A stretch of DNA of 64,000 bases from DAHUYF01 sp035623985 (GCA_035623985.1 DASPSJ010000089.1:1-64000); one strand, 5' to 3'; numbered from the stretch's first letter, positions 10,935 to 18,707 are shown. The notes: generated by a model from the sequence alone, not told the origin. A program made the numbers and translations.

Positions 10935-12485
10935 CTACTCCCCCGCCGGCGCGGCCGGCGCCGCGCCTGGCTGCGTCTCGTCGGCAAACCAGTGGGCGCG
11001 CGCCGCCATGATGATGGCGTTGGCCGCGTCGGGCTCGAGCTTGACCGCGGCGCCGACCATCTCGATCAGCTCGTCGCCGGCAAGGTCGGCCAAATCGTCG
11101 AGCGCCTTGACGCCTTTCTCGCCCAGCGCCGCCAGCAGCGCGGGCGTGACGCCGGCAAGCGCCGCGATCTCGTCGCTGACGCCCAGCTCCTTGCGCCGCG
11201 CCTCGAGCTTGGCGTTCTGCTCCTCGAGGAAGGCGCGGGCGCGCTGTTGCAGCTCGCCGGCGACGTCCTCGTCGAAGCCCTCGATGCCGGCCAGCTCGGC
11301 GAGCGGCACGAACGCCACCTCCTCGACCGAGGTGAAGCCCTCGGTGACCAGCAGATGGGCGATGACGTCGTCGACGTCGAGGGCGTCGATGAACATCCTG
11401 GAGCGGGTGCGGAACTCCTCCTGGCGCCGCTCGCTCTCCTCGGCCTCGGTGAGGATGTCGATGTCCCAGCCGGTGAGCTGCGAGGCGAGCCGCACGTTCT
11501 GGCCGCGCCGGCCGATCGCCAGCGAGAGCTGGTCGTCGGGCACCACCACCTCGATGCGGCGCTGCTCCTCGTCCATCACCACCTTGGCGACCTCGGCGGG
11601 CGCCAAGGCATTGACGACGAAGGTCGCGGGATCCTGCGACCAGGGAATAATGTCGATCTTCTCGCCCTGCAGCTCCGCCACCACCGCCTGGACGCGCGAG
11701 CCGCGCATGCCGACGCAGGCGCCGACGGGGTCGATGCCGCTGTCGTTGGAGATGACGGCGATCTTGGCGCGCGAGCCGGGATCGCGCGCCACGGCGCGGA
11801 TCTCGATGATGCCGTCGTAGATCTCCGGCACTTCCTGCGCGAAGAGCTTGGCCATGAATTGCGGATGGGTGCGCGACAGGAAGATCTGCGGGCCGCGCAC
11901 CTCCTGGCGCACGTCGTAGATATAGGCGCGCACGCGCTCGCCCTGGCGGAAGCTCTCGCGCGGCAGCAGCTCGTCGCGGCGCAGGATCGCCTCGGCGCGG
12001 CCGAGATCGACGATGACGTTGCCGAACTCGACGCGCTTGACGAGGCCGTTGACGATCTCGCCGACGCGGTCCTTGTACTCGTTGAACTGGCGCTGGCGCT
12101 CGGCGTCGCGCACCCTCTGCACGATCACCTGCTTCGCCGTCTGCGCGGCGATGCGGCCGAAATCGATGGGCGGCAGCGGATCGGTGATGAAGTCGCCGAC
12201 CTCGGCCTCGGGGTTGAGGCGCTTGGCCTCGGCGAGCAGGATCTGCGTCGCCTCGTTCTCGACGGGATCGGCGACCTCGCGGAAGCGCATCAGCCGGATC
12301 TCGCCGCTCTTGCGGTCGATCTCGGCGCGGATGTCGTATTCCTGGCCGTATTTGGAGCGGCCGGCCTTCTGGATGGCCTGCTCCATCGCCTGCAGCACCT
12401 CGTCACGGTCGATGCCCTTGTCGCGAGCGACCGTGTCGGCGACTTGCAGGAGCTCGGGCCTGGGGTAACTGGCTTGGATCTGCAT
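10935..12485 (-). CDS. nusA: Transcription termination/antitermination protein NusA
   Basis: The 516-residue NusA binds RNA polymerase and RNA during pausing and termination. The N-terminal domain (1-125) includes ELLQVADTVARDKGIDRDEV. An S1 domain follows (YIYDVRQEVRGPQIFLSRTH), then KH1 and KH2 (DPVGACVGMRGSRVQAVV, IGRRGQNVRLA). Two acidic helix-hairpin repeats form the C-terminus. ATG at 12485. It is second in the rimP-nusA-rnpM-infB operon; its TAG stop is followed three bases later by the proposed rnpM start. Confidence 0.98.
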   Translation of the reverse strand: MQIQASYPRPELLQVADTVARDKGIDRDEVLQAMEQAIQKAGRSKYGQEYDIRAEIDRKSGEIRLMRFREVADPVENEATQILLAEAKRLNPEAEVGDFITDPLPPIDFGRIAAQTAKQVIVQRVRDAERQRQFNEYKDRVGEIVNGLVKRVEFGNVIVDLGRAEAILRRDELLPRESFRQGERVRAYIYDVRQEVRGPQIFLSRTHPQFMAKLFAQEVPEIYDGIIEIRAVARDPGSRAKIAVISNDSGIDPVGACVGMRGSRVQAVVAELQGEKIDIIPWSQDPATFVVNALAPAEVAKVVMDEEQRRIEVVVPDDQLSLAIGRRGQNVRLASQLTGWDIDILTEAEESERRQEEFRTRSRMFIDALDVDDVIAHLLVTEGFTSVEEVAFVPLAELAGIEGFDEDVAGELQQRARAFLEEQNAKLEARRKELGVSDEIAALAGVTPALLAALGEKGVKALDDLADLAGDELIEMVGAAVKLEPDAANAIIMAARAHWFADETQPGAAPAAPAGE

Positions 12486-12512
12486 GTCCCACTCTCGACC
12501 TTCTCGACCCTT

Positions 12513-13001
12513 CTAGGGATGCGGCTGAACGCGGCTCGCCGCCAGCAATTCGTCGGTGATCACCAGCTTGGCGCGCGTCACCGCGGCGAGCGGCAAGGCG
12601 ACGGGCGCGGCGTCGACCAGGAGGCGCACCGCCTCGCCCTCGACGCCCAGCAGCTTGCCGCGGAAGCGGCGGCGGCCGGCGACCGGCCGGCTCAGCTCGA
12701 CCTTCGCCTCGAAGCCGGCGAAGCGCGCGAAATCCTCGCGCCGCAGCAGCGGCCGGTCGATGCCGGGCGAGCTCACTTCGAGCGTATAGGCGCCGGCGAT
12801 GGGATCGGCGACGTCGAGCAGCGCCGAGACCGTGCGGCTGATCTCGGCGCAATCCTCCACCGTCATCGCCCGGCCGTCGGCGCGCTCGGCCATGACCTGC
12901 AAGGTGGCGCGCCTTCCGCCGGTGACCGCGACGCGCACCACCCGGTAGCCCATCGCCTCGAGCGAAGGCGCGATCATCGCCTCGATCTTGCCGGTGTCCA
13001 C
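12513..13001 (-). CDS. rimP: Ribosome maturation factor RimP
   Basis: The 162-residue protein assists 30S assembly. The family segment YTLEVSSPGIDRPL is present around residues 92-105, after CAEISRTVSALLD. The C-terminal SH3-like half is normal in length. ATG at 13001. It is the first gene of the nusA-infB operon, downstream of a leader that holds a promoter and a terminator-like hairpin. Confidence 0.96.
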   Translation of the reverse strand: MDTGKIEAMIAPSLEAMGYRVVRVAVTGGRRATLQVMAERADGRAMTVEDCAEISRTVSALLDVADPIAGAYTLEVSSPGIDRPLLRREDFARFAGFEAKVELSRPVAGRRRFRGKLLGVEGEAVRLLVDAAPVALPLAAVTRAKLVITDELLAASRVQPHP

Positions 13002-13040
13002 GCCGCTTCCTTCGACCGTTCCCGACCGTTCCGCGAAAAT

Positions 13041-13065
13041 AAAAAAAGTGGGCCGTTCGGCCCAC
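13041..13065 (-). terminator. Terminator-like hairpin in the rimP leader (possible attenuator)
   Basis: On the minus strand GTGGGCC-GAAC-GGCCCAC (13048-13065) is followed by seven T residues (13041-13047), a textbook intrinsic terminator. It lies 40 bases before the rimP start and downstream of the candidate promoter. A second hairpin (13075-13093, AGCC-GGA/TCC-GGCT arms) precedes it. The arrangement suggests attenuation of the rimP-nusA operon rather than termination of an upstream gene, because the next minus-strand gene upstream ends 2.5 kb away. Confidence 0.7.
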
Positions 13066-13111
13066 CCTTTGAAAAGCCCGGACGATCCAGGCTTATGGGT
13101 TGTTTTTTGCG

Positions 13112-13139
13112 AATATAGTCATTTTCAGGGCGCCTGCAA
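13112..13139 (-). promoter_or_regulatory. Candidate promoter for the rimP-pnp operon
   Basis: On the minus strand TTGCAG (13134-13139) and TATATT (13112-13117) are separated by 16 bases. The predicted transcript would begin near 13105 and carry the two leader hairpins. The remaining stretch 13140-13449 shows only GC-rich hairpins (for example GCTCCGGC-TTTT-GCCGGAGC at 13227-13246) and no gene I can support. Confidence 0.45.
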
Positions 13140-13449
13140 GCCCGGCGGCGATCGGCCCGCCGCCGGCCGCCGGCCCCCGCGCACAGCGGGGATCGAGGGC
13201 GAGCGGCGTGCACGCTTGCCGCCTGGGCTCCGGCTTTTGCCGGAGCGGCAAGGAGGCTTCCTTAGGGGATAGGCATGGCAACACTGCCGCAAGCGGCGCA
13301 CGGCAGGCGCCAGAAAGCGCAGGACCGCGGGCTCTGGTTCCGCCGCCAGCAGCGCGTTGTCGATACTTGCCGTGTGAGGGGAGTGGTAAACGCACCGGCG
13401 TCCTCTGGTGGCCGAGTGTATCTCATCCGCCTCTTCCAATCTCATGTTC

Positions 13450-13471
13450 TCATGATATGATGATTTCATGA
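13450..13471 (+). promoter_or_regulatory. Candidate operator/-10 region of the RHH-MazG-UDG operon
   Basis: Two copies of the palindrome TCATGA (13450-13455 and 13466-13471) flank TATGAT at 13456-13461. The second copy overlaps the ATG at 13468. If TATGAT is the -10 box, transcription would begin at or next to the start codon, giving a leaderless mRNA. Paired short palindromes over a promoter are typical of autoregulation by ribbon-helix-helix proteins such as the first gene product. Confidence 0.4.
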
Positions 13472-13674
13472 AACGAGGCATTGCCCGGTTTCCCCACGAG
13501 GTTGAGGAGCACTTGCAGATCCAAGTGCCGGCGATCACGAAACGGCATCTGGGAATTCGCGCCGCCGAGACACGAGAACCGATCCGCGTCGTGGTGCTGC
13601 GTGCGCTGCAGGCTTATGGCGTGCCGGTGCCGCTGGACGCCATTTCGGATCGGCGCAAGAAGCGGCCGTCATGA
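13468..13674 (+). CDS. Small ribbon-helix-helix-like regulator
   Basis: The 68-residue protein fits a ribbon-helix-helix DNA-binding fold: a strand (HLQIQVPAIT), helix 1 (KRHLGIRAAETR) and helix 2 (EPIRVVVLRALQAYGV), ending in a basic tail (DRRKKRPS). No family was firmly recognised. The TGA stop overlaps the ATG of the next gene (ATGA), so the two are translationally coupled. Paired TCATGA palindromes at the start suggest self-repression. Lower GC than the flanking operons marks the island boundary. Confidence 0.55.
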   Translation: MKRGIARFPHEVEEHLQIQVPAITKRHLGIRAAETREPIRVVVLRALQAYGVPVPLDAISDRRKKRPS

Positions 13675-14846
13675 CCGATGAATTCTCTCCCCTCACGATC
13701 CAGGGCTACTCCACACAAGCCCTAACCACCGACCAACGCAGCGATAACGGGTCTCTGGTGTTCCCGCTCTTGGGTTTGTTCGGCGAGACCGGGAGCCTTC
13801 TCAGCGAGGTCAAGAAAAAGCAGCGCGATAGGGCATCGTATGTTGGATACGCTGCCGCTGTCGTTGAGGAATTGGGGGATGTCCTTTGGTATCTCACCAC
13901 CGTCGCCGCTAGAGGGGGGCTGAAACTAAGCAACATCGCCGCGAAGCTCGAACAGGGCTATTCGGATTGGCGAAGTGCCGGCGAAGCGACGCTCACCTTC
14001 GCGTCCCTGCAACCGGAGATCATGCCGCAGCTGGTCGAACCCAGCGCGGCCCTCGAGAAGACCCTGCTCCAACTCGCGAGCGAGGTCGGCCTGCTCGTGA
14101 CCGACTACCAAGCCGGCCGTCTGACAGATAACCAATCGGCGCTTGCCGGTCGTTTGATCGCCATCACCCGCACCCTCGTCCAGGCCGCCAATGAAGCCGG
14201 AGTCACGCTGGAGGCCGCGGCCGTCAAAAACCTCGCCAAGATCTTCGATCGCTGGCCCGAGGAGCGCATCTATCCCGAGCCGCTCGACGCCTACGCCGAG
14301 CCTGAGGAAAGGCTACCGCGCGATCTTCATATCGACATCTTCGAGCGCAAGGTAAGCGGCCAGACCTATGTGTTCCAGCGCTGCAACGGGATAAACATTG
14401 GCGATCGACTCACCGACAATGCGATGACACCGGACGACTATCGATTCCACGACGTTTTCCATTTCGCGTATGTCGCCGTACTGAGTTGGTCTCCTGTCGT
14501 TCGCTCGCTGCTTCGCTTAAAGCGGAAGAGTAATCCGCAGATTGACGAGGCGCAGGATGGCGCCCGCGCCATTCTCATCGAAGAAGGAGTCACGACCTGG
14601 ATCTTCAATCAGGCGATCAAGTTGGGCTTTTTCGCCACTATGAACCGCGGCGACCTGCCGTTCGATCTTCTCAAACACGTTCGGCAATTCGTAACGGGCT
14701 ATGAGGCCGAGCAATGCCCGCTTTGGTTATGGGAAGAAGCAATACTCGAGGGTCATGCAGCGTTTCGTTTCCTGCGCCAGCACCGTCGCGGACGCATCCA
14801 TATTGATATGACGAACCGCCGCCTGGCTATCGAGACATTGCCGTGA
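13671..14846 (+). CDS. MazG-like nucleotide pyrophosphohydrolase with large C-terminal domain
   Basis: The 391-residue protein has an N-terminal all-alpha NTP pyrophosphatase domain: LLGLFGETGSLLSEVKKKQ and VVEELGDVLWYLTT supply the E-x2-x and E-E-x2-D metal-binding pattern of MazG/dUTPase-type enzymes that cleave NTPs or dNTPs to monophosphates. A second helical part (about 125-210) is followed by a domain from about 225 with FQRCNGINIGDRL and YRFHDVFHFAYVAVL, whose family I do not know but which looks enzymatic (His/Asp-rich helix). It overlaps both neighbours by four bases. Substrate is unknown; a role in the dNTP pool together with the downstream UDG-like protein is inferred. Confidence 0.7.
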   Translation: MTDEFSPLTIQGYSTQALTTDQRSDNGSLVFPLLGLFGETGSLLSEVKKKQRDRASYVGYAAAVVEELGDVLWYLTTVAARGGLKLSNIAAKLEQGYSDWRSAGEATLTFASLQPEIMPQLVEPSAALEKTLLQLASEVGLLVTDYQAGRLTDNQSALAGRLIAITRTLVQAANEAGVTLEAAAVKNLAKIFDRWPEERIYPEPLDAYAEPEERLPRDLHIDIFERKVSGQTYVFQRCNGINIGDRLTDNAMTPDDYRFHDVFHFAYVAVLSWSPVVRSLLRLKRKSNPQIDEAQDGARAILIEEGVTTWIFNQAIKLGFFATMNRGDLPFDLLKHVRQFVTGYEAEQCPLWLWEEAILEGHAAFRFLRQHRRGRIHIDMTNRRLAIETLP

Positions 14847-15553
14847 AAACCCCCAGGTCCTTCACCGCTGCTCTCTCACAGACTCGTCTTCCGTCGGTCT
14901 TCAATCCGTACGACGATTTCTGTCCCGTCTATGACCGCCTGGATGCCGCGCACGTACGTAAGCGCAATCTGATGCGCTGCTTGGAAGCGGCTCTCGCCGC
15001 GCGTGTCGATACGATCTGGATCGCGCGCGACCTCGGCTACCGCGGCGGGCGCCGGACGGGTGTCCCCCTCACGGACGAGATTCATCTCCGCCAGGCTGGC
15101 GCTCTCCTGGGCGGAATCGCTTTGGATCGCGCAACACGTGGCCCGGCTGTTGCCGAGCGCACGGCTGCGATCATCTGGAGCGTGCTATCCCGCATCTGCG
15201 AGCCGGTCGTTCTCTGGAACATCTTCCCGCTGCATCCCCACGAAGCCGATGATCCCTTCTCGAACCGCTGCCACACCCGCGCGGAGCGCTACGTCACATG
15301 GCCGCTGCTGACTGCGCTGATCGCAATGATCCAGCCTCGCCGGATTGTGGCAATCGGCCGCGACGCAGGCATGGCACTTGCCGGCATCGATATCCCCGTG
15401 TACGTGGTTCGGCACCCGAGCTATGGTGGCCAGGCCGAGTTCATCGCAGGTGTCCACGAAATCTACGGTATCGTTGAGGATCCCGCCCGCGCGGAGACCC
15501 TCGAACTCCGGCTCGGCGTCGATCAGGCCGCCAGTGGTGACGCCCCAGCCTGA
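14843..15553 (+). CDS. Uracil-DNA glycosylase superfamily protein
   Basis: The 236-residue protein shows the UDG fold pattern. Motif I is replaced by IARDLGYRGGRRTGVPLTDE (about 60-79), like the GEAPGY-G--TGIPF form of divergent UDGs. VLWNIFPLHPHE (123-134) is the central strand, RRIVAIGRDAG the next, and RHPSYGGQAEF (190-200) the DNA-intercalation motif II. It may excise uracil or another modified base, or act on nucleotides. It ends by overlapping the 3' end of the convergent thymidylate-synthase-like gene by 31 bases. Coupled to the MazG-like gene by ATGA. Confidence 0.75.
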   Translation: MKTPRSFTAALSQTRLPSVFNPYDDFCPVYDRLDAAHVRKRNLMRCLEAALAARVDTIWIARDLGYRGGRRTGVPLTDEIHLRQAGALLGGIALDRATRGPAVAERTAAIIWSVLSRICEPVVLWNIFPLHPHEADDPFSNRCHTRAERYVTWPLLTALIAMIQPRRIVAIGRDAGMALAGIDIPVYVVRHPSYGGQAEFIAGVHEIYGIVEDPARAETLELRLGVDQAASGDAPA

Positions 15554-16296
15554 TCGAACCTAGAAATCATCGCTTGGATGTCGGAGCGGCGCGAGTTGCC
15601 GGGTCTGTCGATCTCCGCGTGAGTGGAAACAACTGTGAGCGCCCCGACGTTGATGTTACTCTCGCGGGCGATGAACTCCATCAGCCGCCCCAGCCCGACG
15701 AGGTTGCCAAGCAGCTTCTCCACGTAGAAGTGATTCCGGTACAGGGCTGTGAGGGTCAAGGTCTTCGGAACGCCCGGCAGCAGCTTGAAGCTCAGAAAGC
15801 TGAGGCACTGGCCACCGTAGGGCGAACCATCGACGTCGCGCGACGGATCGAACAGCGAGAGTTCGAATTTATTCAGCGCGCGAACATGCTCATCCCGGAT
15901 CCGCTCGACGATGTCCCAAAGCTGATTCGGGGGCTCTCCGGCCGGAACCGGATACTGGATCATCCGCTCGAAGTAATAGCCTGACCAACGCTCGCTTTGG
16001 CGGACCTTCCGGAGGACCCGTTCGCGAAACACGTCGAAGAACGCCGGCGCTCCGTAACGGTGATAGAGCCCGGTCGGGAAGATGGTATTCGCGACGGTTT
16101 CCACCGATTTGCCGAAGGCGCCAAGGAAATCATCGACAATTGCGATGCGGGGATGCTGCCGCGTGGCGTTGGCCCTCGGATCGGCGACATCGATGATCAC
16201 GTTGTAGGCCGAATGGCCGGGTTGGCCGTCTACGGCCCGCACGGCTTCGCGCCAAGCGCAGGCGCAATCAGGCTGCGGTGGAATGGGCAGATACAC
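15523..16296 (-). CDS. Thymidylate synthase-fold protein
   Basis: The 257-residue protein resembles the thymidylate synthase family. Cys164 in YGGQCLSFLSFKL aligns with the PPCH catalytic cysteine; TLTALYRNHFYVEKLLGNL aligns with the RS-D---G-PFN segment (Asn198); STHAEI near 224-229 aligns with the DAHIY end. The start is GTG at 16296, directly after TATGGAGGAAG, an excellent ribosome site, and lies 29 bases inside the protease gene. It is too divergent to call dTMP synthase: it could be a dUMP/dCMP hydroxymethylase-like or hypermodification enzyme. It is last in the minus-strand island operon. Confidence 0.65.
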   Translation of the reverse strand: MYLPIPPQPDCACAWREAVRAVDGQPGHSAYNVIIDVADPRANATRQHPRIAIVDDFLGAFGKSVETVANTIFPTGLYHRYGAPAFFDVFRERVLRKVRQSERWSGYYFERMIQYPVPAGEPPNQLWDIVERIRDEHVRALNKFELSLFDPSRDVDGSPYGGQCLSFLSFKLLPGVPKTLTLTALYRNHFYVEKLLGNLVGLGRLMEFIARESNINVGALTVVSTHAEIDRPGNSRRSDIQAMISRFDQAGASPLAA

Positions 16297-16954
16297 CGAC
16301 TTCCTCCATAAGCGTAGCAGCGGCGAAGACCCGCGGACCTAGGAACCGCTCCGTCAGCCAGCCATGACCTAGATCGCCCCACCGAACGCCCCAACTGTTG
16401 CGGGCGAGGATCGCGCGCTGCCCATCGACCGTCCCGTGACCGACTGCAATGACGGCGTGCCGGCGCTCTCGTTCAGGCGCTTCGCCACTGGCCGACTCGA
16501 TCACCGCCTCTGGGGTCGGATTGTAAAAAGCCCGAGAGAGCATCAGGAGGATGATGACCGGTCGCCCCTGGTCCAGCTCGCGAATGACCTGATCGAGCAC
16601 GTGGCTGGATCTTTCTCCGTTGCGGCCGAATAGCGGTCCGACATCGGTCGGCGGCGCCCAAGCGGCCTCATCGACCGGCGTCACCGCCAGATAGGGCCAC
16701 CCGCTTTCTGCCGGCTGGCCGTCCTGACGCAGCGCATCAAGCATCGAGGACAGCAGGGCGCCTTTGCTTGGCGGCCGCCCCGCCCGCCGCTGCGCGTGAT
16801 AGAACGCATACTCGCACGACAGTGGTACCCAGCCGACGCGCAGTGCCGCATGAGCGTCGCTAGCGGCGAAAGCCATGCAGGTGGGGCGCGGTCCCTGGTT
16901 ACGGACCGGACCGAAAAGTGACCGCAGATCCACCGAAACGGCGATGATGCTCAT
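16268..16954 (-). CDS. Papain-like (C1A) cysteine peptidase without propeptide
   Basis: The 228-residue protein contains the full papain catalytic set: Gln20 and Cys26 in VRNQGPRPTCMAFAASDA, His166 in RRHAVIAVGHG, and Asn186 in ILARNSWGVRWGDLGHGWL. The spacing is close to mature papain. No signal peptide, membrane segment or inhibitory propeptide is visible, so it should be cytoplasmic and made in active-like form. ATG at 16954 overlaps the stop of the upstream ImmA/IrrE-chagasin gene (ATGA), so protease and presumed inhibitor are translated together. A role as toxic effector or as an activating protease is inferred. Confidence 0.85.
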   Translation of the reverse strand: MSIIAVSVDLRSLFGPVRNQGPRPTCMAFAASDAHAALRVGWVPLSCEYAFYHAQRRAGRPPSKGALLSSMLDALRQDGQPAESGWPYLAVTPVDEAAWAPPTDVGPLFGRNGERSSHVLDQVIRELDQGRPVIILLMLSRAFYNPTPEAVIESASGEAPERERRHAVIAVGHGTVDGQRAILARNSWGVRWGDLGHGWLTERFLGPRVFAAATLMEEVGVSAHSTAA

Positions 16955-17961
16955 GCCACCTCGAGCAAGCTTCGCCGTGCCGCGCGGGAGAGCCCCTCCT
17001 CTTCGGGGCCGGTCAGGTCAAACTCGACTTTGAGACTCGATAGCGGCGGATCGGGATCCCATGGCCGCCGCTCGTCCAGAGACATGTAGCCGCGATGCGT
17101 GTCCGGCGGAGCGGCGGTGACCCATCGGATCACCGGGTTGCCGACGCCCTCACCATCAATAGCCTCAAGTTCGTCGCGAACGACGCCAAACCCGCTCGCC
17201 TTGAGTTGATCGATGTCCCAGAGGTAGCCGCCGCCGCTATGCTCTTCGAGACGGAGGACGAATAGATCGTTGCGGCTGCCATCGATCCGCGTTCCAGCGT
17301 CGCGCTCCGTCAATAACCAGACGTCACCGCGGTAGTCTTGCGGCCGATAGGCTTCAAGCAGCGCGATCTTTAGCGCGCGGGGTTGGGTCTGGAGCAGCTC
17401 GTCTGCGAGAGAGGGTTGGATGAGCTGGTGGCGTGCAAGCGTCCAACAGGTTGCTTCGTAGCTGGCGCCGATCCGCAGCGCGAGCTGATAGACCACATCC
17501 GGCCGACGGAACTCGCTGACGGTCCAGCCCTGGCGAACGGCGTGCCAGCCGATGAGCCACCGCGGCATCATGAACGCGACCGCGAAGGCATCCGCCTCCA
17601 CCTCCTGGAAATCGCCCGCTGGCTGTCCAGCCATCGGCACGCGGCGCAGGATGCTCTCGTCGTCAAGGCTTGGTTGGTGCCGCAGCGAGAAATGGCCGAG
17701 CTCGTGGGCGGCGGTGAAACGCTGAATACTCATCGGCCGCTGCGTGGTGACGAGAACGCCGGGGGCAGGATCGCTCAAATATGCGCCAAGCAAACCCTGG
17801 AGTGGGCGCAGGAGCAAGGGGAGGTCGACGGTTTGGATCGCGCCGAATACGTCGACATTACCGCCCCGAGCGTCGATTTGCTTACGGAGATCGAGCTGCC
17901 TGTGCAGACGCGCTGCGGCCATCGTCCCTGCTCGAACAGCGCTTGGGTAGTCAGCCGCCAC
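16951..17961 (-). CDS. ImmA/IrrE-family metallopeptidase with C-terminal chagasin-like domain
   Basis: Of 336 residues, about 1-200 form an ImmA/IrrE zinc peptidase: HELGH at 86-90 and EVEADAFAVAFMMP at about 120-133 supply the HExxH and third-ligand Glu. Residues about 220-318 match the chagasin (I42) inhibitor fold by three loops: HSGGGYLW (241-248, like NPTTGY-W), EGVGNP (271-276, like the GxGG loop) and RRPW (298-301). Chagasins block papain-type proteases, and the next gene is one. GTG at 17961 follows AGAGGTGA. The XRE gene ends three bases upstream; ImmA/IrrE enzymes commonly cleave such repressors. Peptidase call is firm; the inhibitor domain is strong by motif and context. Confidence 0.82.
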   Translation of the reverse strand: MAADYPSAVRAGTMAAARLHRQLDLRKQIDARGGNVDVFGAIQTVDLPLLLRPLQGLLGAYLSDPAPGVLVTTQRPMSIQRFTAAHELGHFSLRHQPSLDDESILRRVPMAGQPAGDFQEVEADAFAVAFMMPRWLIGWHAVRQGWTVSEFRRPDVVYQLALRIGASYEATCWTLARHQLIQPSLADELLQTQPRALKIALLEAYRPQDYRGDVWLLTERDAGTRIDGSRNDLFVLRLEEHSGGGYLWDIDQLKASGFGVVRDELEAIDGEGVGNPVIRWVTAAPPDTHRGYMSLDERRPWDPDPPLSSLKVEFDLTGPEEEGLSRAARRSLLEVA

Positions 17962-17964
17962 AAA

Positions 17965-18366
17965 TCACCTCTGCGCCGCGCGTGATCGCGAACGCAAATA
18001 CTCGGCGAACCGACCAAGTTCATCGCGGTCCTGCTGTGAGAGGTCGGCCGCCTGCCGCGCGAGGTGCGCGACGTCGACCGGCAAGCTCGCCGACGCCTCG
18101 TCCTCACCGGTGAAGTAGGCCACCGGCTGTCGATAGAGTTTGGCGAGGCGAATTAGCTCGATCGCCTCGACCCGCCGCTGGCCACTTTCGATGTCGGTGA
18201 GGGCCGTCCGCGGGATCTTTAGGTACGTCGCAACCTCCTCCTGTTTGAGACCCAGATACTTGCGGGCTTCTCTCAGCCGATCGCCAAGGCGACGGCGCTC
18301 TTCTTCGTCGCTGCCCTGGCTAGGTGCGAGATCGGTCACGGCTTGGCTCCTTTCCTCTTGATCCAT
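17965..18366 (-). CDS. XRE-family transcriptional regulator
   Basis: The 133-residue protein has a Cro/CI-type helix-turn-helix at about 28-85 (LREARKYLGLKQEEVATYLKI then RTALTDIESGQRRV). A C-terminal acidic helical part (ASASLPVDVAHLARQAADL) may be the ImmA/IrrE cleavage or dimerisation region. It starts within the ACP-like gene (31-base overlap) and is followed by its presumed protease partner. The 17-bp palindrome at 18715-18731 is its likely operator. Confidence 0.88.
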   Translation of the reverse strand: MDQEERSQAVTDLAPSQGSDEEERRRLGDRLREARKYLGLKQEEVATYLKIPRTALTDIESGQRRVEAIELIRLAKLYRQPVAYFTGEDEASASLPVDVAHLARQAADLSQQDRDELGRFAEYLRSRSRAAQR

Positions 18367-18674
18367 TGCTTCTCGATTGCCGGAAGCAAGTGCCCGAGGG
18401 CGCTTTCCACCGAGACGTAACCGCCGGCGCGCACTACGCTTTCTGGCAGCTCGAATCCGACAATCGGCTCGACGGCGCAGAGAATGGAAACGACCACGAG
18501 CGAATCGATGGAGACAGCCGCTTTGGCAATGTCCGCCGGCGCGGCGGGTAAGGATACGCCTTTGATCGACGCTTCCACCTTGATCGCCTCGATCAGCTCG
18601 GCGCGAAGGCAGGCTTCAATCGCCGCTGCCAGGGATGGCGCAAGCGCAGGTGCTGGGGGAGCGGTCGTAGTCAT
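18336..18674 (-). CDS. Acyl carrier protein-like small protein
   Basis: The 112-residue protein has a Pro/Ala-rich N-terminus and then a segment resembling the ACP four-helix fold: VSIDSLVVVSILCAVE has the DSL motif (Ser58 as possible phosphopantetheine site), followed by FELPESVV and a YVSVESALGHLLPAI helix, like the IPDE and TVGD-- parts of ACPs. No acyl synthase or phosphopantetheinyl transferase is nearby, so the carried group, if any, is unknown. It is the first gene of the minus-strand island operon, just after the operator-bearing promoter. Similarity is by pattern only. Confidence 0.5.
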   Translation of the reverse strand: MTTTAPPAPALAPSLAAAIEACLRAELIEAIKVEASIKGVSLPAAPADIAKAAVSIDSLVVVSILCAVEPIVGFELPESVVRAGGYVSVESALGHLLPAIEKQWIKRKGAKP

Positions 18675-18707
18675 ATCCGTCTCTGTGTCTTTCTAAGACC
18701 TGATGCC

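Noticed and set aside
7584..13118. A plus-strand open frame of about 1844 codons opposite infB, nusA and rimP
   Set aside because: It is Ala/Leu/Arg/Asp-rich translation antisense to well-supported genes in high-GC DNA, without family motifs or a ribosome site.
13140..13449. tRNA or attachment site at the island border
   Set aside because: No cloverleaf or T-loop consensus and no matching direct repeat near 18740-18803 could be found by eye.
13275..13460. 61-codon plus-strand frame upstream of the RHH gene
   Set aside because: An AGGGGATAGG stretch precedes its ATG, but the peptide has no family features and ends inside the presumed promoter; kept as intergenic.
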